The notes beneath the pieces were generated by a model, which was not told the DNA's origin, did no database searches, and saw only the letters and a program-made list of their open reading frames with translations. Both the position numbers and the translations under genes were made by a program. This document shows, piece after piece, positions 53,984-62,919 of a stretch of DNA of 64,000 nucleotides; positions within the stretch are counted from its first letter, which is position 1, and every line of letters starts with the position of its first letter. The stretch is taken from assembly GCA_964608915.1 (NCBI GenBank), contig CAZSQA010000010.1, positions 62,001 through 126,000 on the forward strand, in the 5' to 3' direction. The DNA comes from QWQI01 sp964608915 (GTDB lineage Bacteria; Planctomycetota; Planctomycetia; Isosphaerales; Isosphaeraceae).

Positions 53984-54991
53984 ATGAACGACCGCAAGCC
54001 GAAGATTCTATCGATCACCAAAATGCACGAAGCGGGCCTGGGCCTGCTGCGCGAGTCCGGCGACCTGAAAATGGCCGCCGGCTGGGATGACGCCACGCTC
54101 AAACGCGAAATCGCCGGGATGGAGGCCCTGGTGATCCGTACCCAGGGCGAGATTACGGCCGAAGTCATGGACGCCGCCGGGCCCTCCCTCAAGGTCATCG
54201 GCCGGCACGGCGTGGGGTTCGATCACGTGGACATTCCCGCCGCCACCGAACGCGGGATTCAGGTGGTATATACCCCCGGCGCGAACCTGGAAAGCGTGGC
54301 CGAGCACGCCATCGCCATGATGATCGCCCTTTCGAAGCACTTCATGCCTTCGATCCGGGCTCTGGAAGCTGGCGATTACTTCGCCCGCACGCGCTGGATG
54401 GGCCGCGATATCCGGGGCAAGTCACTGGGGATCATCGGTTTCGGGAGAATCGGCAAGCGACTGGGCGAAATCGCTTATCAGGCCTTCGGCATGAAGGTGT
54501 TCTACACCGATATCGTCGACATTCCGGCCAGTGCCATCGAACGGGCTGGCGGCGCGCAGGCCGTCGACCTGGATACTTTGTTGCGGACGTGCGAATACGT
54601 CACCCTGCACGTTCCGCTGGATGCCTCGACCCGGCGGCTGATCGACCGTGAAGCGCTCGCCAAGGTGCGGCCTGACTGCATCCTGCTCAACACGTGCCGG
54701 GGCCCGGTCGTCGACGAAGCGGCTGTCGCCGAAGCGCTCGACGAAAAGAGGCTCTTCGGCTACGGAGCCGACGTTTTCGACGTCGAACCGCCGCCAGTGC
54801 CCGGGCATCCGCTCATCGGCCGGCCGGATAACGTGATCCTGACGCCCCACAATGCCGCTCAGACTGAGGAAAGCCTCATCAACATGGCGCAGTGGATGGC
54901 CGAAGACGTTCTGCGCGTGCTCAGGGGCGAACGACCGAAATATCCTGTGAACGATCCGGACGAAGTCGCCGCGGCACGGAAAAAGCTGTGA
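53984..54991 (+). CDS. D-2-hydroxyacid dehydrogenase (SerA-like)
   Basis: 335 residues, no ACT domain. NAD-binding GFGRIGKRLG near 152-161, and the catalytic triad Arg in NTCRGPVVDE, Glu in DVFDVEPPP and His in LTPHNAAQT. The N-terminal part VIGRHGVGFDHVDIPAATERGIQVVYTPGAN is typical of D-3-phosphoglycerate dehydrogenase and glyoxylate/hydroxypyruvate reductases; the lack of a regulatory domain argues against the long SerA form. It starts 40 bases after the DUF4159 gene and may be co-transcribed. Confidence 0.92.
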   Translation: MNDRKPKILSITKMHEAGLGLLRESGDLKMAAGWDDATLKREIAGMEALVIRTQGEITAEVMDAAGPSLKVIGRHGVGFDHVDIPAATERGIQVVYTPGANLESVAEHAIAMMIALSKHFMPSIRALEAGDYFARTRWMGRDIRGKSLGIIGFGRIGKRLGEIAYQAFGMKVFYTDIVDIPASAIERAGGAQAVDLDTLLRTCEYVTLHVPLDASTRRLIDREALAKVRPDCILLNTCRGPVVDEAAVAEALDEKRLFGYGADVFDVEPPPVPGHPLIGRPDNVILTPHNAAQTEESLINMAQWMAEDVLRVLRGERPKYPVNDPDEVAAARKKL

Positions 54992-55093
54992 GCGACAGAC
55001 ACCATTCCCGTCGGAGTCAGTGAAATCGGCTGACGGACCGGGTCAAACCAGAAGGACTGGATGTGCTTCGATTCAATCGAAGCGGCCCGGGCT

Positions 55094-56542
55094 TCATTCC
55101 GAAACGTCGACGGGCCCTTCGAGCGTGACGAGCCGCACAGGGCCTTTCAGGTCCTTCACGAGGTCGCGGAACTCGGCCGGGGACCGTACGGCCTTGCCGT
55201 TGACGGAGACGATCAGGGCACCGGCCTGGAGCTTGCCCGTAGCGGGCGAGTCGGGTTCGATGTCCGTCACGATCACGCCGTCGATCTCTTCGGCCGGCCG
55301 GATGAAAATCGGAGCCGGCAGTTCCCTGCGAGGGCCGAAATTGGCCAGATAGGAGAAATCGACCGTCATCCCCCGCCAGGGCGCGGGCTTGTTCGTCGCG
55401 ATGACTTCACCGGTGACCGGGAAGCGTGCGAGCCGGACTTCTTTCTCAAGCTCTTTGCCCTGACGCCTGACGACGATGCGTACCGGCGTATCGACCGGCA
55501 GGGCATTGACGGCCAGGACGAGGCTGTCGCCGTCCGCGACTTCCATATCGCCGACCGTGACGATTTCGTCGAGCTGCAGCAATCCGGCCTTGGCCGCTGG
55601 CGTTTTCGGCGTGACCATGTTGATGGCATTGCTGCCGGCAGGGCTCAGCGAAACGCCCAGGAAGCCGTATTCGACGGCCTTTCCTTCCATCAGTGAAGCG
55701 ATGGCCCGGCGCGAAAGCGGATCGATGGGAATCGCATAGCCGGCCTGGGCGTCGAAACCCTGAGGTGTGCCGCCGGAAGTCGTGATGCCGACCAGCTCGC
55801 CTTTCATGTTCACGACCGCCCCGCCTGACATGCCCAGGTTGAGCTTGCTGTCCAGTTGCAGCAGAGTCGGCAGGTGGCGGAGCTGGCGGCCCGCGCCTGA
55901 GGCTGAGTCTTCGAGATTGAGGTCGAGCCGGCGGGCCTGATTGGAAACGATGCCGAAAGCGGCGGACGGTTTGCCGTCCTTTGCGGCGTTGAAAGGATTG
56001 CCCAGGGCGACGACGAACGACCCTTGACGAAGCTTTTCGGATTGCCCGAGCCGGATCGGCTTCAGCACAGGGGGCCTGCCGAACATCGGATCGCCCGATT
56101 TGGGGACGATCACGGCCAGGTCGCTGCGGGGGTCGGCGGCGATGATCTCGGCATAGAATTCCTGCCGGTCCGACGCACGCACGACGATCGCTTCGGAACC
56201 CTGGACCACATGGAACGCCGTAAGGATCTGCCCCTGGGCCCCGATGACCACTCCCGAACCGTTATCGAACGACTGAAAGTCGGGCGACATCGGGTCGCCG
56301 AAACCGGCCATGGGGCGAAAATCGACGGGGTTCGTCGCGGCACGGCCTTTGACGGCCGTCGTGCGGTCACTTTCTCCCTTGCGGATGCGGGAGATAGCGA
56401 CGACCGAACTGCGGGCCTGGGCGATCGAATCCTCGACGGCCGATTCGAGCGCCGCGACGATGGCCGAGGCCTGGACCGGCCGTGGCGAATCCGGCGCGCC
56501 CTGGACGCAAAGCAGACATGACAGCCACAAAGGCGTGAACAT
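55094..56542 (-). CDS. Exported HtrA/DegP-like serine protease with two PDZ domains
   Basis: 482 residues with a short signal peptide (LWLSCLLCVQGAPDSP). Trypsin-fold triad: His111 (LTAFHVV), Asp141 (RSDLAV) and Ser239. The serine motif is NLGMSGGAV, with Met where most HtrA proteins have Asn-Ser. First PDZ about 295-370 (YGFLGVSLSPAG, KAGLLQLDEIVTVGD), second about 410-480 (ELPAPIFIRPAEEIDGVIVTDIEPDSPATG). A periplasmic quality-control protease is likely. It converges with the dehydrogenase gene. Confidence 0.93.
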   Translation of the reverse strand: MFTPLWLSCLLCVQGAPDSPRPVQASAIVAALESAVEDSIAQARSSVVAISRIRKGESDRTTAVKGRAATNPVDFRPMAGFGDPMSPDFQSFDNGSGVVIGAQGQILTAFHVVQGSEAIVVRASDRQEFYAEIIAADPRSDLAVIVPKSGDPMFGRPPVLKPIRLGQSEKLRQGSFVVALGNPFNAAKDGKPSAAFGIVSNQARRLDLNLEDSASGAGRQLRHLPTLLQLDSKLNLGMSGGAVVNMKGELVGITTSGGTPQGFDAQAGYAIPIDPLSRRAIASLMEGKAVEYGFLGVSLSPAGSNAINMVTPKTPAAKAGLLQLDEIVTVGDMEVADGDSLVLAVNALPVDTPVRIVVRRQGKELEKEVRLARFPVTGEVIATNKPAPWRGMTVDFSYLANFGPRRELPAPIFIRPAEEIDGVIVTDIEPDSPATGKLQAGALIVSVNGKAVRSPAEFRDLVKDLKGPVRLVTLEGPVDVSE

Positions 56543-56698
56543 GGTCGTGGCGGCTCCTGCACAGGTGCGGGTTGACGGTCACGGCGTGCCCGGAATCAGA
56601 AACCTGGCCGAGGCGCACCGTGCACGTAAGGCTATTGACATGATACGCGAAACAGCCGCGTCCGCGTCATGAAATTCGGTCCGAAACCCGGGCCGGAA

Positions 56699-57709
56699 TC
56701 AATGATGCCCGGCGTGCTGGGGCTTCGGCGCCGGTGTGGCGGCTGGAGCGGGCTGTGCCGTGAAGATCGCCTTGAGCGCGTCGCCGACGAGCGGATATTT
56801 GAACTGATAGCCGAGCTGGGTGGCCTTCTTCGGGAGAACCTTGCTGCCGGTCGCCACGACTTCGGCGACTTCGCCCAGAACGATCTTCAGGACCGCGTCC
56901 GGAGGGCCGAACGGCACGAACGGCAGGAACGTGGCCACGCGAGCCAGTGCCCGGGCGAATTCGGCGAAACGCACGGGGTTCGGGGCGGTTCCGTTGATCG
57001 GGCCGGCCGCCGAAGTGTGGTCGAGCGCCATCAGATAGAGGCCGACGATGTCATCGAGATGGATCCAGCTGAACCACTGCAAGCCCTTGGCGGGTGAGAG
57101 CTTGCCGCCGCTGCCTACGGGTGCCGCGCCGCCCGGCAGCCATTTGAAGATCGGCGTCATCGCCCCCAGGGCCCCTTCCCCGTTGGCCAGAACGACACCG
57201 GTGCGGATGATCGGAACGCGGACGCCGGCCTTGTCCAGCCCTGCCGTGGCATCTTCCCATTCCCGGCAGACGACGGACAGAAAATCTGTGCCCGAGGGCG
57301 ATTCCTCGGTCAGTTCCACGTCATCATTGTGTGGCCCGTAATAGCCCGTGGCCGAAGCCTGAACGAGCACCTTCGGCGGCGTCTTGGCCCGGCGGATGGC
57401 CGTAGCGACGTTCTGGGTGGAAAGCACACGGCTGTCGCGAATTTTCTCTTTGACGGACGCGTTCCAGCGTTCCGCGAAGAGATTCTGGCCAGCCAGGTTG
57501 ATGACGGCGTCGCAGCCGTCGATCGCCATTTCCCAGGCCCCGGGGACGGCCGGGTCGCCCTGAACGACCTCGATTCCGCGAATGTTCCGGTCACGACGCA
57601 CGGCATCGGCACGGCGGGAGAGGATGACCGGTTCGTCGCCTCGTGCGACCAGCCGGGCCACAATTTGCCGCCCGATCGAACCGCTGCCGCCTGTGAGGAA
57701 GACTTTCAT
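56699..57709 (-). CDS. TIGR01777-family SDR epimerase
   Basis: 336 residues from the ATG at 57709 (CGGGAG before it). Extended SDR with GGSGSIG (7-13), NLAGQNLFAERWN, ATGYYG with the Tyr of the family, and the family ending WFSWIHLDDIVGLYLMALD ... GPINGTAPNPVRFAEFARALAR. The family, related to E. coli YfcH and cell-division inhibitor SulA-like names, has no proven substrate. The C-terminal AQPAPAATPAPKPQHAGHH is an unusual Pro/Ala tail. Confidence 0.93.
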   Translation of the reverse strand: MKVFLTGGSGSIGRQIVARLVARGDEPVILSRRADAVRRDRNIRGIEVVQGDPAVPGAWEMAIDGCDAVINLAGQNLFAERWNASVKEKIRDSRVLSTQNVATAIRRAKTPPKVLVQASATGYYGPHNDDVELTEESPSGTDFLSVVCREWEDATAGLDKAGVRVPIIRTGVVLANGEGALGAMTPIFKWLPGGAAPVGSGGKLSPAKGLQWFSWIHLDDIVGLYLMALDHTSAAGPINGTAPNPVRFAEFARALARVATFLPFVPFGPPDAVLKIVLGEVAEVVATGSKVLPKKATQLGYQFKYPLVGDALKAIFTAQPAPAATPAPKPQHAGHH

Positions 57710-58216
57710 CGTGCTGTAACTCCCGCCGGGGTCGTAGGTTGACTTGTCTTGGCGAAATCTTGCGGTGGTTTCGATGCCGTGCTGGTTCGATACGCTTCGC
57801 AAGCCGCATTCTTGTTTATGTTGTGTATTCGGAGAGGGCTTTCTGTCAAGCGGGTGGGTGCGTTCGCGGGCAGTGCGAGCCGAGCCCGGGCCTGTAGGGA
57901 GCGACCGTGGCGGCTGTACTGGCACGGCTCACGGTAAGGCTGGTTCCCGGAATCGGGCACGGGCCGCGAATCCGAAATATCGGGCGATTCGGGACGAATA
58001 GACTTCCTCATCGCGCCATTTCGCCGACATGGCATGGGTGTCGCGGTGCGCGAAAATTCCGGGCGATCGGATCCGTGTTTCGTTTGCCGGGGGTTGTCTC
58101 GCGATGATAGAATGGTGACGACATCGCCAGGGAGAGTCGCCGGGGTTACCGTGACGGCTCGCTTCTAAAGGGCATAACCGGAAGTCGCCATACTTCCCTC
58201 GGAGCATGCGCAGGCT
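57710..58216. other. Divergent gap of 507 bases with a hairpin leader
   Basis: Holds the promoters of the epimerase (minus) and the hydrolase-methyltransferase-GH3 cluster (plus). Nothing protein-like. Two consecutive stems lie just before the cluster's first ribosome site (58144-58197, listed separately). Confidence 0.4.
58144..58197 (+). promoter_or_regulatory. Possible structured 5' leader of the GH3 cluster
   Basis: GGTTA (58144-58148) pairs with TAACC (58175-58179), and the next base begins a second stem GGAAGT (58180-58185), loop CGCCAT, ACTTCC (58192-58197). The two stems abut and end 19 bases before the ATG, so folding could affect ribosome access. No known riboswitch was recognised. 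Confidence 0.3.
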
Positions 58217-59083
58217 ATGCGTAAACCTCGTGTCGGGCAGATTTTTTCGCTCAGAAGCCTGAGCCGGTACCAGACTCGGCAACCGATGATTCTGGTGAAC
58301 GGTCTGGCGGAGCAGTCCGAGAGCTGGTGCACCAATCGTCACGTATGGAGCAAGCAGTTCGACGTCAAAGTGCCCGAACTGCTGGTTTATGATGGCGATG
58401 CGCTGCATCGGCACATCGAATCGGGCGGCGAGGTATCGATCGGCTACCTGGCCGAACGTCTGCATGTGTTCCTCGAGGAATTCGTGCAGAAGCCGCCCTA
58501 TCACTTCGTCGGTTCGAGCTTGGGGTGTCAGGTCATTCTGACCTACGCCATCCAGCATCCCGAGAAGGTCGGCAAGATCGTTCTGATGGCACCCTCCGGG
58601 TTCCATGGCGAAGAGAATCTGCCTGTGATCGAGGGCGTGAGCCGTTCGAACTACGGCCAGCTCGTCAGTTCGGTTTTCTACCGCAAATATCTGGCGAATG
58701 AGCACCTGGTCCGGGCCTACGAACGCAAGTTCAAGGACCGCAAGTGGAAGAAGGGCGTCCTGAAGACGTTGCGCGGCACCGTGGGACACTCGGTCGCCGA
58801 TCTTCTGGAGAAGGTTCCGCACCCGGTTCTGGTGATCTGGGGCGCGGACGACAAGGTGTTGTCGGACGTTCCTGGCTCTATCCGCGCTGCGGACCGGATG
58901 ATCCGGGCACGGCAGGTCGTGATTCCGAAGTGCGGCCATGCCCCGCAAATCGAGAAGACGAGACTCGTCAACAGTCTGGTGTCGAAGTACTTGCGAGACA
59001 AGCTCTCGAATGTGCCGCCGCAGCTTGACGCGGCACGCTGGTTGCGTCAGAATTCAGTTTCGCCGGCTGGCGTGAAGGCCTGA
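58217..59083 (+). CDS. Alpha/beta hydrolase, first gene of the GH3 cluster
   Basis: 288 residues, cytoplasmic. PMILVNGLAEQSESW (oxyanion), nucleophile elbow GSSLGC (99-104, Ser101), ADDKVLSD with the acid and CGHAPQIEKT with the His. The elbow GxSxGC instead of GxSxGG is slightly unusual. The pattern is that of thioesterase- or lipid-acting hydrolases such as MhpC relatives. It starts a same-strand run with a methyltransferase 102 bases and a GH3 enzyme 43 bases later. Confidence 0.88.
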   Translation: MRKPRVGQIFSLRSLSRYQTRQPMILVNGLAEQSESWCTNRHVWSKQFDVKVPELLVYDGDALHRHIESGGEVSIGYLAERLHVFLEEFVQKPPYHFVGSSLGCQVILTYAIQHPEKVGKIVLMAPSGFHGEENLPVIEGVSRSNYGQLVSSVFYRKYLANEHLVRAYERKFKDRKWKKGVLKTLRGTVGHSVADLLEKVPHPVLVIWGADDKVLSDVPGSIRAADRMIRARQVVIPKCGHAPQIEKTRLVNSLVSKYLRDKLSNVPPQLDAARWLRQNSVSPAGVKA

Positions 59084-59185
59084 AGCCTATCCGCGAGCCG
59101 GTCACTGGAGCCGTCGGTCGTCGTTTCGCGACGAGGCAAAATCCACCCACTCCCCTGGTCCATTTCGAGAGTCCACACGTCTCGT

Positions 59186-59770
59186 ATGAACGACTTCACG
59201 CTCTTTCTCAAGAAATTCATCAGGCACGGCACGGCGATCGCCAGTCTGGCCCCTTCCAGTCGAAAACTCTCTCTGGCTACGGTGGCGAACATCGACTGGG
59301 CCAATACGCACACGCTGCTCGAGCTGGGTGCGGGCACCGGGCCGATCACGGCTGTGATCGCCGAGAAAGCCCGCCCGGATTGCCGGATCATGGCGCTGGA
59401 GCGTGACCCGGATTTCGTCGAACGGATGAAAGTCCGGTTCGCGAACGTTCCGAACGTGGAAGTGATTCAGGGCGATGTCCGGAACTTGCCCGAAATTCTC
59501 GCGGAGCGGGGTCTCGAATCGGTCGATGCCGTCGTATCGGGCCTGCCGATTCCATCGTTCCCGCCTGAACTTCAGGAAGCCTTGTTCGACAACGTACGCA
59601 AGGTGCTCAAGCCGGGTGGCCCGTTCAGCCAGATCACCGAGATGCCCTGGGTCTACCTGCGTCTCTACAAGAAATACTTCGACAACGTACGGTTCCGCTT
59701 CGAGCCGAGAAACCTGCCGCCGGCCGGGGCCTATCACTGCAGCGGACCCAAGGCGAGCGTAAGCGCCTGA
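59186..59770 (+). CDS. PmtA-like phospholipid N-methyltransferase
   Basis: 194 residues. Class I SAM methyltransferase: FLKKFIRHGTAIASLAPSSRKL (the N-terminal amphipathic lipid-contact helix of the PmtA family), SAM loop LELGAGTGPIT (45-55), acidic ALERDPDFV, GDVRNL and GLPIPSFPP. PmtA enzymes methylate phosphatidylethanolamine toward phosphatidylcholine or the N-methyl intermediates. The overall length and the GLPIPSFPP motif fit this group well, but other lipid or rRNA-like substrates cannot be excluded. Confidence 0.85.
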   Translation: MNDFTLFLKKFIRHGTAIASLAPSSRKLSLATVANIDWANTHTLLELGAGTGPITAVIAEKARPDCRIMALERDPDFVERMKVRFANVPNVEVIQGDVRNLPEILAERGLESVDAVVSGLPIPSFPPELQEALFDNVRKVLKPGGPFSQITEMPWVYLRLYKKYFDNVRFRFEPRNLPPAGAYHCSGPKASVSA

Positions 59771-59813
59771 CGCCTTAGCTGGCCTGCCGCCCACCGCACG
59801 AGAATCGCACCTT

Positions 59814-61397
59814 ATGAGCCTGTTGCAGACCGTTTCGGGTGCGTCGTCGACCCGCGCGCTCGTGAACCGATCGTTCGCACTCTGGAGCCGCCAGCGAATG
59901 CATTCGCTGGCCTGGGCGGACGTCGTCGACACGCAGCGGCGAACGATGCGGTGGCTGGTCAAAAAAGCGGCCGACACCCGATTCGGGCAGGACCACCAGT
60001 TCCGTTCGATCCGCAAGGTCGAAGACTTTCAGTCGGCGGTGCCGGTGCGCACCTATGAGCAGTTCTTCGACGAATACCTCAAAAAGGCCCTGCCTCGGGC
60101 GGAAAATCTGAGCTGGCCTGGCGTGGTGCCGTTTTATGCACTCACCAGCGGTACGACGCAGGGCGCGACGAAATATATTCCCGTCACGCGACATATGGTC
60201 TGGTCGAATCTCGTGGCCTCGCGCACGATGGTGGCGCAGCACATGGCCGCCCGGCGCGATTCGAAGCTGTTCCATGGCAAATTCTTTTTCCTGGGCGGGT
60301 CGACGGCCCTTGAAGAGATTGCCCCGGGCGTCCGCCAGGGGGATCTTTCCGGCATCGCGGCCCTGGAAGTGACGGATGCCCTTCGGCCGTATACGTTTCC
60401 GCCGCTGGAGCTGGCACTGGAAACGGATTGGGAAAAGAAGCTGGCGGCTTTCGCGGAGCGGTCCGTTCGTGAGCCGATCACGCTGATCAGCGGCGTGCCG
60501 AGCTGGCTCCTGATCCTGTTCGAACGGATTTTCGAGTACACGGGCAAATCGTCGTTGAGCGAAGTCTGGCCGACGCTCGAAATGGTCGTCCATGGCGGCG
60601 TGAAGTTCGAGCCTTATCGCTCGCGCTTCGAAGCCATTCTGGGCGAGGGTTCGCGCATCCGTCTGCAGGAAACCTACCCGTGTTCGGAGGGGTTCATCGC
60701 GATCGAAGATTATGCCACGCCTCATCTTCGGCTTCTCTTCGACCATGGCATTTTCTACGAATTCGTGCCGGTCGACGAACTCGGTTCCGCCCGGCCGACG
60801 CGTCACTGGCTGGGCACGGTGCGCCCGGGCATCAATTACGCGATCGTCGTTTCGACATGCGCGGGCATTTGGGCTCACCTGATCGGCGACACAGTGCGGT
60901 TCGAGTCGGTCAATCCGCCGCTCATCACCTTTACGGGGCGGACGAAATACACGCTTTCGGCGTTCGGCGAGCACCTCATCAGCGAAGAGATCGAAAACGC
61001 CCTGGCCTCGGTCGCCGCGGCACAGAACGCGACGGTTGCCGAATGGCACGTCGGCACGGTGTTCGAAGGGGCGCTCGGTTATCACCGGTACATCGTGGAA
61101 TTCGCGACGCCGCCGGCGGATCTGAAAGCGTTTCGCGACGCTCTGGATGCCGAACTCTCAGCCCGCAACGCCGATTATCAGGCCCACAGGGCGGAAGGCG
61201 TCGGGATTCCGGCCCCCGAGCTGATCGAAGCGAAGCCCGGGACTTTCCGCGAGTGGATGCGATCGAAGGGCAAGCTGGGCGGTCAGCACAAGGTGCCCAG
61301 GATGGATGCTGCTGGCAAGCTGACGCAGGAAATCGTGGATTTCGTCGCGACCGGCGATTGCCGCGCGCGACACGTCGGTGCCGGGTCGGCTTCTTGA
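59814..61397 (+). CDS. GH3-type acyl-adenylating enzyme
   Basis: 527 residues, the usual length of plant GH3/JAR1-like enzymes. Adenylation motif TSGTTQGATKYIP (111-123), the second motif YPCSEGFIAIEDY and third-motif region WAHLIGDTVRFESVNPP...FTGRTKYTLSAFGEHLISEEIE. In plants such enzymes join amino acids to jasmonate or auxin; bacterial members are mostly uncharacterised, some in phytotoxin or siderophore synthesis. Here it follows a lipid methyltransferase and a hydrolase, so an acyl-amide or acyl-ester lipid is a possible product. This is inference. Confidence 0.93.
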   Translation: MSLLQTVSGASSTRALVNRSFALWSRQRMHSLAWADVVDTQRRTMRWLVKKAADTRFGQDHQFRSIRKVEDFQSAVPVRTYEQFFDEYLKKALPRAENLSWPGVVPFYALTSGTTQGATKYIPVTRHMVWSNLVASRTMVAQHMAARRDSKLFHGKFFFLGGSTALEEIAPGVRQGDLSGIAALEVTDALRPYTFPPLELALETDWEKKLAAFAERSVREPITLISGVPSWLLILFERIFEYTGKSSLSEVWPTLEMVVHGGVKFEPYRSRFEAILGEGSRIRLQETYPCSEGFIAIEDYATPHLRLLFDHGIFYEFVPVDELGSARPTRHWLGTVRPGINYAIVVSTCAGIWAHLIGDTVRFESVNPPLITFTGRTKYTLSAFGEHLISEEIENALASVAAAQNATVAEWHVGTVFEGALGYHRYIVEFATPPADLKAFRDALDAELSARNADYQAHRAEGVGIPAPELIEAKPGTFREWMRSKGKLGGQHKVPRMDAAGKLTQEIVDFVATGDCRARHVGAGSAS

Positions 61398-61599
61398 CGT
61401 GGAAAAATCGCCCGCGGGCGGTTGCGGCGTGGTATCGAGAAAATTTCCGCGGCCGGCATGAGTGACCCCTTGTTCATCATCGCCGGTTCCGTTACGATTC
61501 GTCGATCGGTCTGGGAAAAGCCTGTCTCGGAAGAATTTCCGGCGGTAGTCGTCGCCGGAGCGAGCGGGGTTTAGGGCGACGTTGAGGGAGGCGGCAGGG

Positions 61600-62685
<1,086 letters not shown>

Positions 62686-62919
62686 TCCTCATCGGACCTT
62701 CGAGCGACCCGGTCATCAAGCTGGTTATATGCGCGAATACGGACGGGTTCTTGCCGTCGCATTTCGTGTCGCTGGGTGAATCGATACCCGTGCCGCCCGC
62801 TTTGACGAGCGATGTCGTTCTCGTCATGGGCTCAGGGCGTCGCCCGTTGCCCTTGAAAGGTACATCGCCCGCCTGAAACGGCGTCGCACTGCAAGATTCG
62901 CCAGGCGATGCTGAGTCCG

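Noticed and set aside
35257..57724. GGGAGTTACAGC before the starts of both metK and the TIGR01777 epimerase
   Set aside because: Likely chance similarity of two ribosome sites; flanks differ and the positions relative to the start codons are not identical.
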